A stretch of DNA of 64,000 nucleotides from Ignavibacteriales bacterium (GCA_026390575.1 JAPLFR010000003.1:45134-109133); one strand, 5' to 3'. Shown: positions 26,411 through 36,770, counted from the stretch's first letter. Translations and numbers: made by a program. Notes: a model not told the origin generated them from the sequence alone.

Positions 26411-28006
26411 TTACTTCAGTAGAAGCAGTTTCTTTACAGAATAATAATTCCCTGCATGAAGTGAATAAAAGTACACACCACTTGCGAAATTTGCGCCGTT
26501 AAATTGGGCTTCGTACACACCGGCTTTCTGTGTGGCATCATAAAGAGTGGCGACTTCCTCACCAAGAACATTATAGACTTTCAGCGTAACAGAGCCATTC
26601 TGTGGAATGGAATACCGAATAGTCGTCGAAGGGTTGAATGGATTCGGATAATTTTGATCAAGACTGAAAACCGTAGGAGTTCCCAAAACTTTTTCGACAC
26701 CGGTAATCTGGGCAACAGTAGTATTATCTAAGTAATCGCCAAACTTGTTGGTGGTCAATCTGAGAACAACACCTCCAGAATCGGGGATCACAAACTCATG
26801 ACAGTTTGCACTATAAACAGTATTCTGTTCATTTTGATCAACATTAGTAATGTCATAGTAGTCGCCGCTTGTTGCGCCAACGTTGTACATTATATTGTAC
26901 ATGAATTTTTCATTATTACCGGATCCAGCGAGGAATTTCACCTTGAGTGAGTAGATTGAATCACCCGCGACCAGATCTCCGTGCGTTCCATTGTCATACA
27001 TCTTGCAATTGATATCGCTGGCACGCCATGGTGCACTATTAATCCATGCGATCTCAGGAACAGTCGCACCTATATTCCCGTCACTGCCGCTGATGTACAC
27101 GCTGTCAACCTTCGGAAATGGATTACCTGTCCTAGCGTTGATGGCTCCTTTGACATTAACGGAAAAAATCACCGTAACATCATGTGTCAAGACTGCAGAA
27201 GAACCATTGTAAAATATCTCCGACAACACTTGATCACTCCCTGTCGTTGTATAAAGATAATTGTTGTTGTGCCAACCCTGGTCGTAACCGCCATAAGGTA
27301 GAGGACGACCTGTAGTTCTATTGGTTGTTATATGGAAAGTATATCCTAGAACTGTACCGGGATTTTGCACAATGGAAACAGACAATAAGTAATGACCTGG
27401 ATTCAACGGATTCTGTATCATCTGAGAGCCAGGTCCCCATCCACCGGGAATACCGTCACCCCAGACCCAGACTTTGTCAATATCAGGATAAAAATATCCC
27501 ATTTGTGCAGCTACGGTCATATCGCATAGAAAAGTGATGGTCTGGGTCGGGACAACCATTACCACACTAACATCATCAAAAAACACTGTTGGAATCACCT
27601 GACTACCAGCGGTAAGCTTGTACCAGCGATGTCCAGCGATTCCTTCCGGAGGAGCAAAATCTCCTTCCCAACCGCCGCCGCCGCCCGCCCCACCGGATGC
27701 ACTAACATTGCTTGAAAAGAATTTGTATTCTATAGTATCTCCTACTAAAGAATCCGGGAATGTCCAAACTGCCGTGTAAATGGTGTCACTCGAATTTTTT
27801 TTCATCCATAATGGACTGCCCGGAGAGTTCCCCCAATTGTTGAAACCGCCTCGGACTGCAACGGAGTCGGTTCCAATTCCGAAGATGCCGCTTAGATGCT
27901 GCACAGCCATATTAACCTGAAATGTGACCTGGTTCTGAGCGTTAGCTATCGGAGTTACAATCATTACACCTATAATAATTATCACAAAATATGAAAGCTT
28001 TCTCAT
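26411..28006 (-). CDS. T9SS-exported starch-binding-like surface protein
   Basis: From ATG 28006 (AAAGGAG 9 nt upstream; ATG 28012 is an alternative) the product has about 531 residues and a signal peptide ending near ANAQ. Two or three tandem beta-sandwich modules follow, each starting VTFQVNM or ITFLCDM and containing VAVRGGFNNWG and YKFF, as in CBM20/CBM48 starch-binding modules. The tail is a classic T9SS domain (YPNPFNPSTTIRYSIP, VYNVLGEEVATL, GVYFYSL, KKLLLLK). No catalytic domain is seen. It may do the glycan-capture job of SusE/SusF, anchored by T9SS instead of a lipid. Confidence 0.85.
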   Translation of the reverse strand: MRKLSYFVIIIIGVMIVTPIANAQNQVTFQVNMAVQHLSGIFGIGTDSVAVRGGFNNWGNSPGSPLWMKKNSSDTIYTAVWTFPDSLVGDTIEYKFFSSNVSASGGAGGGGGWEGDFAPPEGIAGHRWYKLTAGSQVIPTVFFDDVSVVMVVPTQTITFLCDMTVAAQMGYFYPDIDKVWVWGDGIPGGWGPGSQMIQNPLNPGHYLLSVSIVQNPGTVLGYTFHITTNRTTGRPLPYGGYDQGWHNNNYLYTTTGSDQVLSEIFYNGSSAVLTHDVTVIFSVNVKGAINARTGNPFPKVDSVYISGSDGNIGATVPEIAWINSAPWRASDINCKMYDNGTHGDLVAGDSIYSLKVKFLAGSGNNEKFMYNIMYNVGATSGDYYDITNVDQNEQNTVYSANCHEFVIPDSGGVVLRLTTNKFGDYLDNTTVAQITGVEKVLGTPTVFSLDQNYPNPFNPSTTIRYSIPQNGSVTLKVYNVLGEEVATLYDATQKAGVYEAQFNGANFASGVYFYSLHAGNYYSVKKLLLLK

Positions 28007-28079
28007 AACCATATTCTCCTTTGTTTTTGTTTTTTCGATTAATTGCACATGAATCTTTTTCCTCAACGACAAACTCCTT

Positions 28080-29087
28080 TTAAAATCCTATTGAAAATGA
28101 AAATTCTTGAAGATTTTTTAATAACCCATAATCCTCAAAACCATAATCAATCTTTGCAATCAAATGGGTATCTATCTGGTAGTGAAATCCAACCCCAAGG
28201 GTTAGTCCTTCCTGGCTATTAGATTGAAAAAGCGATTTGTAACCTGCCCTCAGAAAGACCAAATTGCCCCACGAATATTCTGCTCCAACATTCACGCTTT
28301 GTAAGTTGTCACTTGGATGTATCGCGTCAGCAGCCACTGTCAAACGATGATCACCCAACTGTACAACGTCCATCGACAACCCGACTCTAAAGAATAAAGG
28401 GAGAGGGTAAGAATTAGTGTAATATTGTGCCGGGATATTTTTGTTATTCCCTTCCATTGAAGGATTCGAATCATAAGAGACGAAAAGATCAGATCCGGTT
28501 AGCTGCATATCCGTACCAAAGTTTGCTATTTCCATCCCTATTTTCATGTCATTAAACGGAGTAATATATAGTACACCGCCGTCAAGCGCCCAACCTGTTG
28601 CCGATTCGCGCCAAATGTTCTGTACTATCATCTTTGCGGTCCCAGCAATGGAGAATCTATCCGTGAGATTCCTTGAATAAGTGACCCCTACCGCCCAGTC
28701 GCTTGCACTCCAAGTCTGCCCTGTGCCCTCAGGTGCAGAAAGTGTCGTCACAACATCACTACCATAGTTAAGATTGGTTATGCTCACTCCAATGGCATTA
28801 TCTTCGTTAAGAGCAACAACACCCGCAAAGTAATTGTAACTTATCCCGAAAAAATAATTTGTATATTCAAATAAAACTTCAGTTTGGCCGGTTCTTGATA
28901 CGCCAGCGGGATTCCAATAGAGCGCCGAAGGGTCGCTTGCTACTGCCGTAAAAGCACCTCCCATTCCTATCGCGCGCGGGCCGGCGCCTATGCCTAAGAA
29001 CGCTGCAGCAGTTGTGCCGACTTTGTTTTGTGGATAAACCTGTGAAGTACTCAAAACAAACACAATTGCTAAAAATTTTATTTTCAT
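28080..29087 (-). CDS. PorV/PorQ-like outer-membrane beta-barrel protein
   Basis: The 335-residue product (ATG 29087 with GAGG 6 nt before it) has a signal peptide. The family signature follows: AAFLGIGAGPRAIGMGGAFTAVASDPSALYWNPAG, then amphipathic beta strands ending FGFEDYGLLKNLQEFSFSIGF-like with terminal Phe. PorV proteins belong to the FadL-like UPF0164 group and act as the T9SS shuttle that carries cargo to the attachment complex. Here the gene sits inside the glucan locus between the 1238-residue protein and the starch-binding protein, so it may be a locus-specific cargo or barrel partner. Confidence 0.82.
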   Translation of the reverse strand: MKIKFLAIVFVLSTSQVYPQNKVGTTAAAFLGIGAGPRAIGMGGAFTAVASDPSALYWNPAGVSRTGQTEVLFEYTNYFFGISYNYFAGVVALNEDNAIGVSITNLNYGSDVVTTLSAPEGTGQTWSASDWAVGVTYSRNLTDRFSIAGTAKMIVQNIWRESATGWALDGGVLYITPFNDMKIGMEIANFGTDMQLTGSDLFVSYDSNPSMEGNNKNIPAQYYTNSYPLPLFFRVGLSMDVVQLGDHRLTVAADAIHPSDNLQSVNVGAEYSWGNLVFLRAGYKSLFQSNSQEGLTLGVGFHYQIDTHLIAKIDYGFEDYGLLKNLQEFSFSIGF

Positions 29088-29099
29088 CTGCAACCTCAT

Positions 29100-32000
29100 T
29101 TACTTTATGACCGCGATCCTGCCGTATTTTTGTCCTATGCCTGGAGTATCTACAAGATATAAGTAGACACCATAGGCTATCTCCAAGTTAGCATCTGTTC
29201 TGAGGTTCCAGTCGACGGAACCGTTAGAAATATCCTGCCCTGCCGACATCTGCAATTTTCTTACCATCTCACCCCGTGAAGTAAATATATATATCGTGGA
29301 ATTAGGCGGTAGATGAATAAAGGAAATCTTTCTTGATCCGCGGCCGCTATTGATTCCAGGTGGCAATGCTGGTTCTTGCGTTGATGAAGCCACATATGGA
29401 TTTGGAACAACCCTTATATTATCAAGCTGCTGTCGTGCCACAACAATATTCACCGAATCTTTGGGAACTATGAACTCGAAAACATCTCCCCTCCTAAACG
29501 GTTTCTTCGTAACCAGTGTGAATATTCCGCTACTTGGTAGCTGAATACCCAACTTCCCACTAAAGCTGACGTACCATCCTAAAACCGGATTTCTATTAGT
29601 GATTCTTGGGACAATTATAATATCTATATTTGTTTTCGGTGGATTTGTCAATCTGTTATTTACCACAGCGTAACAGAACTTCGAATACTGTCCTGTAGTT
29701 AGATTCTTCACTCTGAAATTTACTGGCTGAGCAGTGAGCCCAAGTACGGCATAAGAAAGCGATGTATCAACGATTGTGCCGCCGAATTCTATTTGGTAGT
29801 CAGAAGGATCATAATTAGTAGGCAAAGCTCCTCCCAAATTGAACAAGTCAACTATATACGGGTACGAGCTATTTAAGGAATCTTGGCTCCAACCGAAAGA
29901 AGAGTCGCTGACTACTAAGCGAGTTGAATCATTCATGAATGTGATGGTCATCCCAGCAAATACGGTTGACGTCTGTGACTCATCAATGGTAAGATTGTTG
30001 AGGATTGTATCGCGGGATGTTAAATCTATCACGGAATAAGAAGTTGTGTTATTAAGATAAGTTACCAGACCAGGTGCATTTGCCGGCCGAGTCGTAATGT
30101 CGCTATCGTTGAAAACGATTTGGAGGTTGTGCCCCGACAAGGATCTCAATTGTGAGGATGCCACGATGTTTAAAGACGCAGTTCCAGTTCCGTATAACGG
30201 GGCATTATGATAAATTAGGCCGCCCGTTGCTGGCATATATCCTGCCATAGGTGCGTTGGGCATCACATAAGCAACATTCACATCCGGGTGAGCTATTCCT
30301 TTTGCATCGATTGTTACATACTTCGAATTCTCTGCAGGATAAATATTGTTTTGCTCGTCTCCTTTCGTAAATGATGTGACGGCGTAGAAATAGGTTTGGC
30401 CATTTTGCAAACTGCTGTCCACGAATGTATGAACCAGTCCAATGTCGGTGCCTAGAAAAAATGTTGGCAAGTTAGAAAGAGCTTGAGTTTGCGGCAGAAA
30501 ATTACCGCGTATTCCATCCGCGAGATCGAAAGTTGCAATTGGTTTTCCACCATTTTCAGTAAATCCAGGTCCTGTTGAACGATAAATCTTGTATCCCTCA
30601 AACGTATGTCGCTTCGAGACTTCCTGAATAGAATAGTCGATGAAACTTTCCGCCCTATCATCCCACATCAATGTAACCTTCTTGTCTTCTGGGATTGCCG
30701 TAAGAATTGGCTTGTACGGTGGCCTGGTGAAATTATAATTATTATCATATATCTGCTGAACAATTTGTTTGTTGGTAAAGACCTCTGCACTATCCGCACC
30801 GAACACCAACGCGAGCGAGAACCTTTCCGTGTGACGAGATGGCATCGGAAAATATCCAGAAGCAAAAATAAAGTCACCGTCCATAGGGACCTGTGGTATG
30901 ACATCAAAGTAACCCGGCACCATTCTGTTCCATATAGCTTCTGAGTTATTCATTGGTGGGGATACACTATAATTAAAAAAATTAAAACTCGTTAATCCCA
31001 ATTGATCGGATTCATTCACGTCAGTTTTATCAAAATGGGGTTCGCCTTCAGTGGGCGCTCCATCGCCCTCGCCGAAATCATTTGTACTCGGAAGACCATC
31101 AGCGCCTACATCATCAAACTTTGAGTTCCAATTCCCATTTTCATCGCCAGACCAATGTGATTGAAAAATACCAGGATATTTTCCCGTAATTGAATTACGA
31201 GGTTGGCTATAGTTAGGGACCCAGCTTGTGACAAATTGTCCAGGACCGCTATCTCGCGCTTTGTCGATCATAGTATTGTCGTTCCCTGCTCCCGTCAAAT
31301 AATCTCTAAATGCAAGAGGCCTGAGATCCCTGCGTAATATTCTGCCGTAATTGTCCCTGAAAATCCTTTCATAATGTAAATCATGGTTTTCATCTATTAT
31401 ACCGTTCAAGTTGTCGTCAACACCATTGTTCGGTATCTCAGTAAGTGTCACCCCATCATAAATTCTAAATGGCAAATCCTGCGAGTACACAGTCTCGGTG
31501 TCCGTAGCGCTTTTAAGCAACGTGTCCAAGAGAACGACTTTCCTTTCATACTTGATTACTTGAAAGGGTGTTTGAGTACCCGAAGTGACTATTTCAGGTG
31601 TGGGAGTTATTAAGACGATTTCATTGTCAGGAAAGTTAGAATTACTACCGGCATTGGTTCTGGAGAGCTTGCGTGAAGATAAGTAAGTGTTTTTTGATGA
31701 ATTAAATGTAAAATCACTTTCTGCAAAAACCGGGTTGTTAGCATCTTCATTGCTATTATCATTATCGATTGCATCATAAGGATTCCCCGGGCTCTCCAAA
31801 TAAGCATATCCCGCATATCCTGTGTTTGTAGTCGCGCCAGGATACACTTGCTTGAGTGGTACCCATCCAGCCCCGTAATTATTGTCGCTTGCCTGCCAAG
31901 TGTAGGCAAGATTATTGTTCAAGTCAAAATAGGCGAGATTGTCCCCACAAATAGCGGACAGATTTTGTCCCGTTCCTGACCCATATGCACCCACGCAACC

Positions 32001-32816
32001 ACCTATGACTAAACCGAAAACAGCTTTATCGTAATTAGTGGTGCCGACATTCGTTATGTCATAGAGCCAGAAAAGAACATCTTGCGCTTGTATCTGCGAC
32101 CATTGGAAGCCCCTCACGGCAACGACTATGCCCATGCCATTTCTGGTAAGGTCAGTAGAATCAGGATGGAAAAGATTATTCGTTCGCTGTTGAACGCTGT
32201 TATCCTGTGCATCATCCATTACGAAGTAGCTTTCTTGGTCGGCATTCGAAACACCCTTTCCGAAATAACCATTCCATACCGCTTTGCCCGTTCCAGGGTC
32301 TATCCAGTCCGGATGATCTGGCCAAAAGGACGGCCAACTGGAAGGAATATGACTCATAGCGATTGTATCCTGGTTTAGGTTTACGTAACCGACCTCCGGC
32401 TCAAATCCTTGAAAGGCACCCGTATTGGGATCCACTTTGAGGCTTTGACCATTTCTTGGTCCGGGAGTAATAGTGACCGAGTGCAAAGTGTCAACAAGAT
32501 GAAGAGATATGTGCTGACTGTTGCGAGTATAATCTCTTAGAGGAAGCTGAATGCCAACCACAGGATCAACATCCCCGATATAGCTGTCCTTTGTAGCTGG
32601 AGTAGGCCAGTAACCCCTAAAATCATTCGCATTAGTTCCTGAGATCGAGCCATCGTTGCGAAATGAGATGCCAACTTTATTTCCGTTATGTACACCAAAC
32701 CGTGTATAAAGAGCATTCCCTCTGTGAGTCTTAGCGTAATTCAGAAGTCCAGGTGATTGCCCCAAAGCCACACCAGAGATACATAAGAAAAGAACACACA
32801 CAGAAAAATTTTTCAT
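29100..32816 (-). CDS. Large exported protein paired with a TonB receptor; FnIII-like repeats, variant sorting tail
   Basis: The 1238-residue protein begins MKNFSVCVLFLCISGVALGQ (signal peptide; ATG at 32816 with AAAGG upstream, rather than the TTG at 32822). It contains calcium-motif-like acidic loops (DNDNSNEDANNP, DGVTLTEIPNNGVDDNLNGI) and a fibronectin-III-like unit (KVTLMWDDRAESFIDY, FEGYKIYRST, QTYFYAVTSFTKGDEQ). The tail runs from VVPNPYVASS through WNLRTDANLEIAYGVYLYLVDTPG to GRIAVIK, similar to but distinct from the usual T9SS domain. I do not recognise a named family. It lies 9 bp after the TonB receptor gene, where SusD would be expected, so a surface glycan-binding partner is a reasonable inference. 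Confidence 0.75.
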   Translation of the reverse strand: MKNFSVCVLFLCISGVALGQSPGLLNYAKTHRGNALYTRFGVHNGNKVGISFRNDGSISGTNANDFRGYWPTPATKDSYIGDVDPVVGIQLPLRDYTRNSQHISLHLVDTLHSVTITPGPRNGQSLKVDPNTGAFQGFEPEVGYVNLNQDTIAMSHIPSSWPSFWPDHPDWIDPGTGKAVWNGYFGKGVSNADQESYFVMDDAQDNSVQQRTNNLFHPDSTDLTRNGMGIVVAVRGFQWSQIQAQDVLFWLYDITNVGTTNYDKAVFGLVIGGCVGAYGSGTGQNLSAICGDNLAYFDLNNNLAYTWQASDNNYGAGWVPLKQVYPGATTNTGYAGYAYLESPGNPYDAIDNDNSNEDANNPVFAESDFTFNSSKNTYLSSRKLSRTNAGSNSNFPDNEIVLITPTPEIVTSGTQTPFQVIKYERKVVLLDTLLKSATDTETVYSQDLPFRIYDGVTLTEIPNNGVDDNLNGIIDENHDLHYERIFRDNYGRILRRDLRPLAFRDYLTGAGNDNTMIDKARDSGPGQFVTSWVPNYSQPRNSITGKYPGIFQSHWSGDENGNWNSKFDDVGADGLPSTNDFGEGDGAPTEGEPHFDKTDVNESDQLGLTSFNFFNYSVSPPMNNSEAIWNRMVPGYFDVIPQVPMDGDFIFASGYFPMPSRHTERFSLALVFGADSAEVFTNKQIVQQIYDNNYNFTRPPYKPILTAIPEDKKVTLMWDDRAESFIDYSIQEVSKRHTFEGYKIYRSTGPGFTENGGKPIATFDLADGIRGNFLPQTQALSNLPTFFLGTDIGLVHTFVDSSLQNGQTYFYAVTSFTKGDEQNNIYPAENSKYVTIDAKGIAHPDVNVAYVMPNAPMAGYMPATGGLIYHNAPLYGTGTASLNIVASSQLRSLSGHNLQIVFNDSDITTRPANAPGLVTYLNNTTSYSVIDLTSRDTILNNLTIDESQTSTVFAGMTITFMNDSTRLVVSDSSFGWSQDSLNSSYPYIVDLFNLGGALPTNYDPSDYQIEFGGTIVDTSLSYAVLGLTAQPVNFRVKNLTTGQYSKFCYAVVNNRLTNPPKTNIDIIIVPRITNRNPVLGWYVSFSGKLGIQLPSSGIFTLVTKKPFRRGDVFEFIVPKDSVNIVVARQQLDNIRVVPNPYVASSTQEPALPPGINSGRGSRKISFIHLPPNSTIYIFTSRGEMVRKLQMSAGQDISNGSVDWNLRTDANLEIAYGVYLYLVDTPGIGQKYGRIAVIK

Positions 32817-32831
32817 TTTCAACCTTTAAGC

Positions 32832-35636
32832 TTAGAACGAAATTGTGGTTCCAAATTCAACTCTCCTCGGCTCTGAGTAAAAAGTTGGATTTGTGTACCA
32901 GTCATGTACCGTTGATATTCGTTGCGATGGATTCGTAGAAATTATCTGTTCCTCTGCCAGAGAGACGTTTGGTAAACCTGTATCTGTATAAACGTTGAGC
33001 GGGTTCTTAGTGTCTAGAAGATTTATGATCCGCAGGAAAAGTGATAGGGTCTTCCCACCAATCTTAAAATCTTTGTAGATTCGTGCATCGAGATTATAAG
33101 TCGCAGGTTTTATTGCAGAATTATATACTAACTGTCCAACGTTGGTCAATCCTTGCGGTGTATAGGGAGTCCCACTGCCATAACGAAAGTTGAAACTCGC
33201 TCCCCAATTCGAGGGGTTGGCATAACTAAGTGTCACATTTAGTGTTTGCAGTTGGTCCCAGTCAAGAGGTATGAGCTGGGTTTCCGGTAATACGCCACTG
33301 TTCAGCAAATTAACTGCAGCATTGGGATCCGACGCGTTCCCCTTCGCAATTTGAAAGGTGTAATCTAGCGTAGCAGCCCAAGAATTGGCTAACCTCTTGT
33401 CGATCGATATCACTAAACCTCTGACGAATCCAAAATCTGTGTTGACAAATTTGCTATATTCCGCTGCCCCACCATACACATAGATGATTTCGTTCAATGT
33501 GCCTGATAGATTCCGGATATCGTTGAAGTAACCTGTGATATCTATCGAAATGTCATCGGAAAGTTGTTGCTGCAAACCTAGCTCTCCTTTCGTAGTTTGT
33601 TCGGGATTGAGATCGGGATTACCAATAGTCCCGAGAAATGTACTGCCAGCTATTCGCAATTTATATCCTGGACTTTGGTACAATTGGTAGAAAGAAGGCA
33701 TTTGGAAGAAAAGTCCATAAGAGAAATGTATTATGCCCTGATCGGTTATTGGGAATGACACTCCTAGCCTTGGACTGAATTGATATTTATCTGTAGCATT
33801 CTTGTACCAGAACCCCATTCTTTTCTGAACCGCTATTTGATGTAGCAAAGTGGTATCCGTTACACCAGGAGCTATCACGCTATCCTGGTACTGCGGTTGA
33901 AGAGGCCAATAGACATTTGGATCAGCAGGATTTGCGAGCACTTGTCCGTCAGGGTGAAACCAATCAAACCGGACACCAAAGTTTACTATGAGTGACTTGA
34001 ACTCCATTTTGTCCTGAAGGTAAGCAGAAAATTGCATCGGTCGATGAAGGTACAACTGGTTGTTAAGTGATTCTATACTCGGAATAACGACGGGACCTTC
34101 GAGAAACGGTTTTCCATCAAGAACTGGATCTCGGTTAATGTCTCCCTGAGGCATTTGTAGATTGATATAATGGAGAAATAATTGATACTTGTTAAATTCT
34201 AAGCCCCCTTTTATCATATGATTATCTGTTGCTTGGCTTGTTATGTCAAACTTCACTAGATACGAGCCGGTGTTGTTTACATTGTGCGCCATAATAGTTC
34301 CTCCGGTGACAAATGTACCCTCCGGAGCCTGTAAGAGCGCGGTGTTTACGTAATCTTGATTGAATGGATCTCGCCGATTAAAAAGATCGGACAATGAAAA
34401 TGGGCTTTGATCGAGATATTCTCTGTAGTCATGAAAGAAGTAAGAAGCGCCAACATTATAGTAGGTTTTTGAGTTAATGGTGTGTGTTATGTTGAGGTTA
34501 TTCACATAGCCTTTAGTAAAATTGCTAAGCTCTCCGTCAGGATTATATTTGAATGCAAAATTATAATCTTTTCCTCGATTGTTGTTGAGTATACAATTAT
34601 ATGAAATCTGGAAGGTCGCAGAAGGTTTATAGGTTAACTTAGCTTGTAAGTACATTTCTAAATAAGGAGCCATGGGCACAGTTGCGCCGTCGCCCGTCTC
34701 CTGAATATTCCAGTCTGCTGTAGATGCTGCTCTTGCATTCGTTATATCAAAAGTATTAAATTTTCTTATCCCGAACAGATTTCCTGCCGTATAATAGTGT
34801 CTGGCATCTATATAGAAAAAAAGATCATTGCTCACAATTGGTCCATTCAACGACACTTCCAGCCACTGGCTATTAAATGGGTTGACCTTCTGAAGACCAG
34901 TGAATATGTCCGAATGACTGGTGACGTACCCTCCCGAATACGCAGTAATGTTGCCCTTCAATTCATTACCACCATTCTTCGTGGCAATGTTGACTATGCC
35001 GCTCATTGCATTTCCATATTCGGCATTGAATGCTCCTGTAACAAGCTGCATCTCCTGAATCGAGTTTGTGTTGACATTTATGACAGCGCTGCCGGTATTT
35101 GGATCGGTCATCGGAATCCCATCAAGCAAGTACGTCACTTCACCACTTCTTCCTCCCCTGAAATGACCAGCCACTACTCCAGCCTGCAATGCGAGCACAT
35201 CTTGGAAACTCGTGATAGGGAGAGCTTCAATTTTTTTGCTGTCCACGATAGCAGTAGAGGAGGTCATATCCTTCTGAACAAGTGGGCGCTCTGCCATTAC
35301 GACGACCGCCTGGGTAGTTATTGCCGATTCCGTAAGAATGAAATCGGCAACAGTTGTTAAGTCAATGGAGACGCGAAGGTTTGCAATTTCCATTGCCTGG
35401 TATCCCAAAGCACTTGCACGGATAGAATATGTTCCCGGTGATAAATTCAGAATTGCATATCTGCCCTCTAGATCAACGACAGTGCCGCGTGTTGTTCCCA
35501 CAACTATGATATTAGCTCCAGCCAGAGGCTCTTTTGTCAAAGCATCAACGACGCGTCCTGCAATCTTTCCACTATCGCCCGCGTAAACTTTAAACGAGAG
35601 CAAACATACAATTACAATAGTAACAACTTTTCGCAT
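32832..35636 (-). CDS. TonB-dependent receptor with carboxypeptidase-regulatory domain
   Basis: The 934-residue outer-membrane receptor has a signal peptide and a carboxypeptidase-regulatory-like domain (about 25-110: GKIAGRVVDALTKEPLAGANIIVVGT, YSIRASALGYQ). A plug follows (about 130-225: SFQDVLALQAGVV, YLLDGIPMTDPNTG, GNAMSGIVNIATKNGG), then a 22-strand barrel ending FGTTISF. It resembles SusC-type importers in layout, although it is shorter and has no SusD partner. Linked amylase and starch-binding genes suggest uptake of malto-oligosaccharides. It begins 23 bp after the lacI-type gene and is the first structural gene of the locus. Confidence 0.92.
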   Translation of the reverse strand: MRKVVTIVIVCLLSFKVYAGDSGKIAGRVVDALTKEPLAGANIIVVGTTRGTVVDLEGRYAILNLSPGTYSIRASALGYQAMEIANLRVSIDLTTVADFILTESAITTQAVVVMAERPLVQKDMTSSTAIVDSKKIEALPITSFQDVLALQAGVVAGHFRGGRSGEVTYLLDGIPMTDPNTGSAVINVNTNSIQEMQLVTGAFNAEYGNAMSGIVNIATKNGGNELKGNITAYSGGYVTSHSDIFTGLQKVNPFNSQWLEVSLNGPIVSNDLFFYIDARHYYTAGNLFGIRKFNTFDITNARAASTADWNIQETGDGATVPMAPYLEMYLQAKLTYKPSATFQISYNCILNNNRGKDYNFAFKYNPDGELSNFTKGYVNNLNITHTINSKTYYNVGASYFFHDYREYLDQSPFSLSDLFNRRDPFNQDYVNTALLQAPEGTFVTGGTIMAHNVNNTGSYLVKFDITSQATDNHMIKGGLEFNKYQLFLHYINLQMPQGDINRDPVLDGKPFLEGPVVIPSIESLNNQLYLHRPMQFSAYLQDKMEFKSLIVNFGVRFDWFHPDGQVLANPADPNVYWPLQPQYQDSVIAPGVTDTTLLHQIAVQKRMGFWYKNATDKYQFSPRLGVSFPITDQGIIHFSYGLFFQMPSFYQLYQSPGYKLRIAGSTFLGTIGNPDLNPEQTTKGELGLQQQLSDDISIDITGYFNDIRNLSGTLNEIIYVYGGAAEYSKFVNTDFGFVRGLVISIDKRLANSWAATLDYTFQIAKGNASDPNAAVNLLNSGVLPETQLIPLDWDQLQTLNVTLSYANPSNWGASFNFRYGSGTPYTPQGLTNVGQLVYNSAIKPATYNLDARIYKDFKIGGKTLSLFLRIINLLDTKNPLNVYTDTGLPNVSLAEEQIISTNPSQRISTVHDWYTNPTFYSEPRRVEFGTTISF

Positions 35637-35659
35637 GCACTACCTCGGTTATTTGAGTA

Positions 35660-36688
35660 TTAGTCTTTTCTCAGAGCCCCGCAACTACGCCTGATAACAA
35701 GCGAAGGTGAAAAGCTCTTATGTATAATTTCAGTTCTATGGTTTGACATCCTCAACGCGATTCGTTCTACCGCAAGTGTCCCCAATTCAAAAATAGGCTG
35801 CCGCATTGTTGTTAACTTCATTTCTTGTGCAAGCTCGATGTCATCGAATCCGACTATTGCAACATCTTCCGGAACTCTAAGCTCATTTTCAGACAAGGCA
35901 TCAATCGCACCGATGGCCTGAATATCTGAGGAAACAAAAAAAGCTTTCGGCATCGCCGGACCAAGTTTCAAAAACTCAAGCATGGCTTGATATCCTGCGT
36001 CACGATAAAACCCACCCCATTTATCTGTCGCACTTGTTTTGACCAGATCATCGGAATATGGAATCCCATGTCTATCCAGCGCACGCTTGTAACCCTCCAG
36101 TCTCTGAATTGCAGGTGGTGTTGTCAATTGCGCATTAATCATACCGACAGAAGTATGGCCTAGCGCAATTAAATGATTTGTCGCTACATACGCACCCTCT
36201 GAATTCGCAATTGTAAAGGAATCGAAATGTGAAGATTCTGCATCAGCCAACACGACCGGTAGACCGGATTCTTTTAATATCTTTATATACCGTTCCGACA
36301 ACATTATGGAAAAAAGAATCAAGCCATCTGTGTGCCCATTTTGAATTGCTCTAATGATATTTGCCTCCACTTGATCTGGCGCCTTTCCTCCGTAAAGAAC
36401 CAGATCGATATTTAATTCCTCTGTCTTCTGTTGGACTGCAGATAAAATTTCATGGAAAAAGTAATGGCCAAAATGAGGCACCATGACCGCTATTGTGCGA
36501 ACGTGCCGTCTGGTAAGCCACCTGGCATAACTATGCGGTTGATAATGCAGCTCTCTTGCCGTTTCCAATACCTTCGCTTTAGTATCTGAGGAGACTCTAG
36601 AACTGCCGTTAAAAACTCTGGATACTGTCCCAACACCAACCTTAGCCGCCTTCGCTATGTCATAAATCGTTATTTGTCTAACTTTCAA
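35660..36688 (-). CDS. LacI-family transcriptional regulator of the glucan locus
   Basis: The 342-residue protein has a LacI helix-turn-helix at the N-terminus (ITIYDIAKAAKVGVGTVSRVFNGSSRVS) and hinge YQPHSYARWLTRRHVRTIAVMVPHFGHYF. A periplasmic-binding-like sensor domain follows, with VAIVGFDDIELAQEMKLTTM. TTG at 36688 gives the standard start just before the HTH; the frame is open to a TTG at 36733. The gene heads the locus and is followed 23 bp later by the TonB receptor gene, so it probably controls it and itself in response to an alpha-glucan sugar. Two candidate operators lie upstream. Confidence 0.93.
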   Translation of the reverse strand: MKVRQITIYDIAKAAKVGVGTVSRVFNGSSRVSSDTKAKVLETARELHYQPHSYARWLTRRHVRTIAVMVPHFGHYFFHEILSAVQQKTEELNIDLVLYGGKAPDQVEANIIRAIQNGHTDGLILFSIMLSERYIKILKESGLPVVLADAESSHFDSFTIANSEGAYVATNHLIALGHTSVGMINAQLTTPPAIQRLEGYKRALDRHGIPYSDDLVKTSATDKWGGFYRDAGYQAMLEFLKLGPAMPKAFFVSSDIQAIGAIDALSENELRVPEDVAIVGFDDIELAQEMKLTTMRQPIFELGTLAVERIALRMSNHRTEIIHKSFSPSLVIRRSCGALRKD

Positions 36689-36770
36689 ACCGATAATCCC
36701 ATTTGTGGAACAACTTTCATAAAATACAACCAATTTTGTTGCATATCAAACGTTTTTTTTCTTTTTCGCA

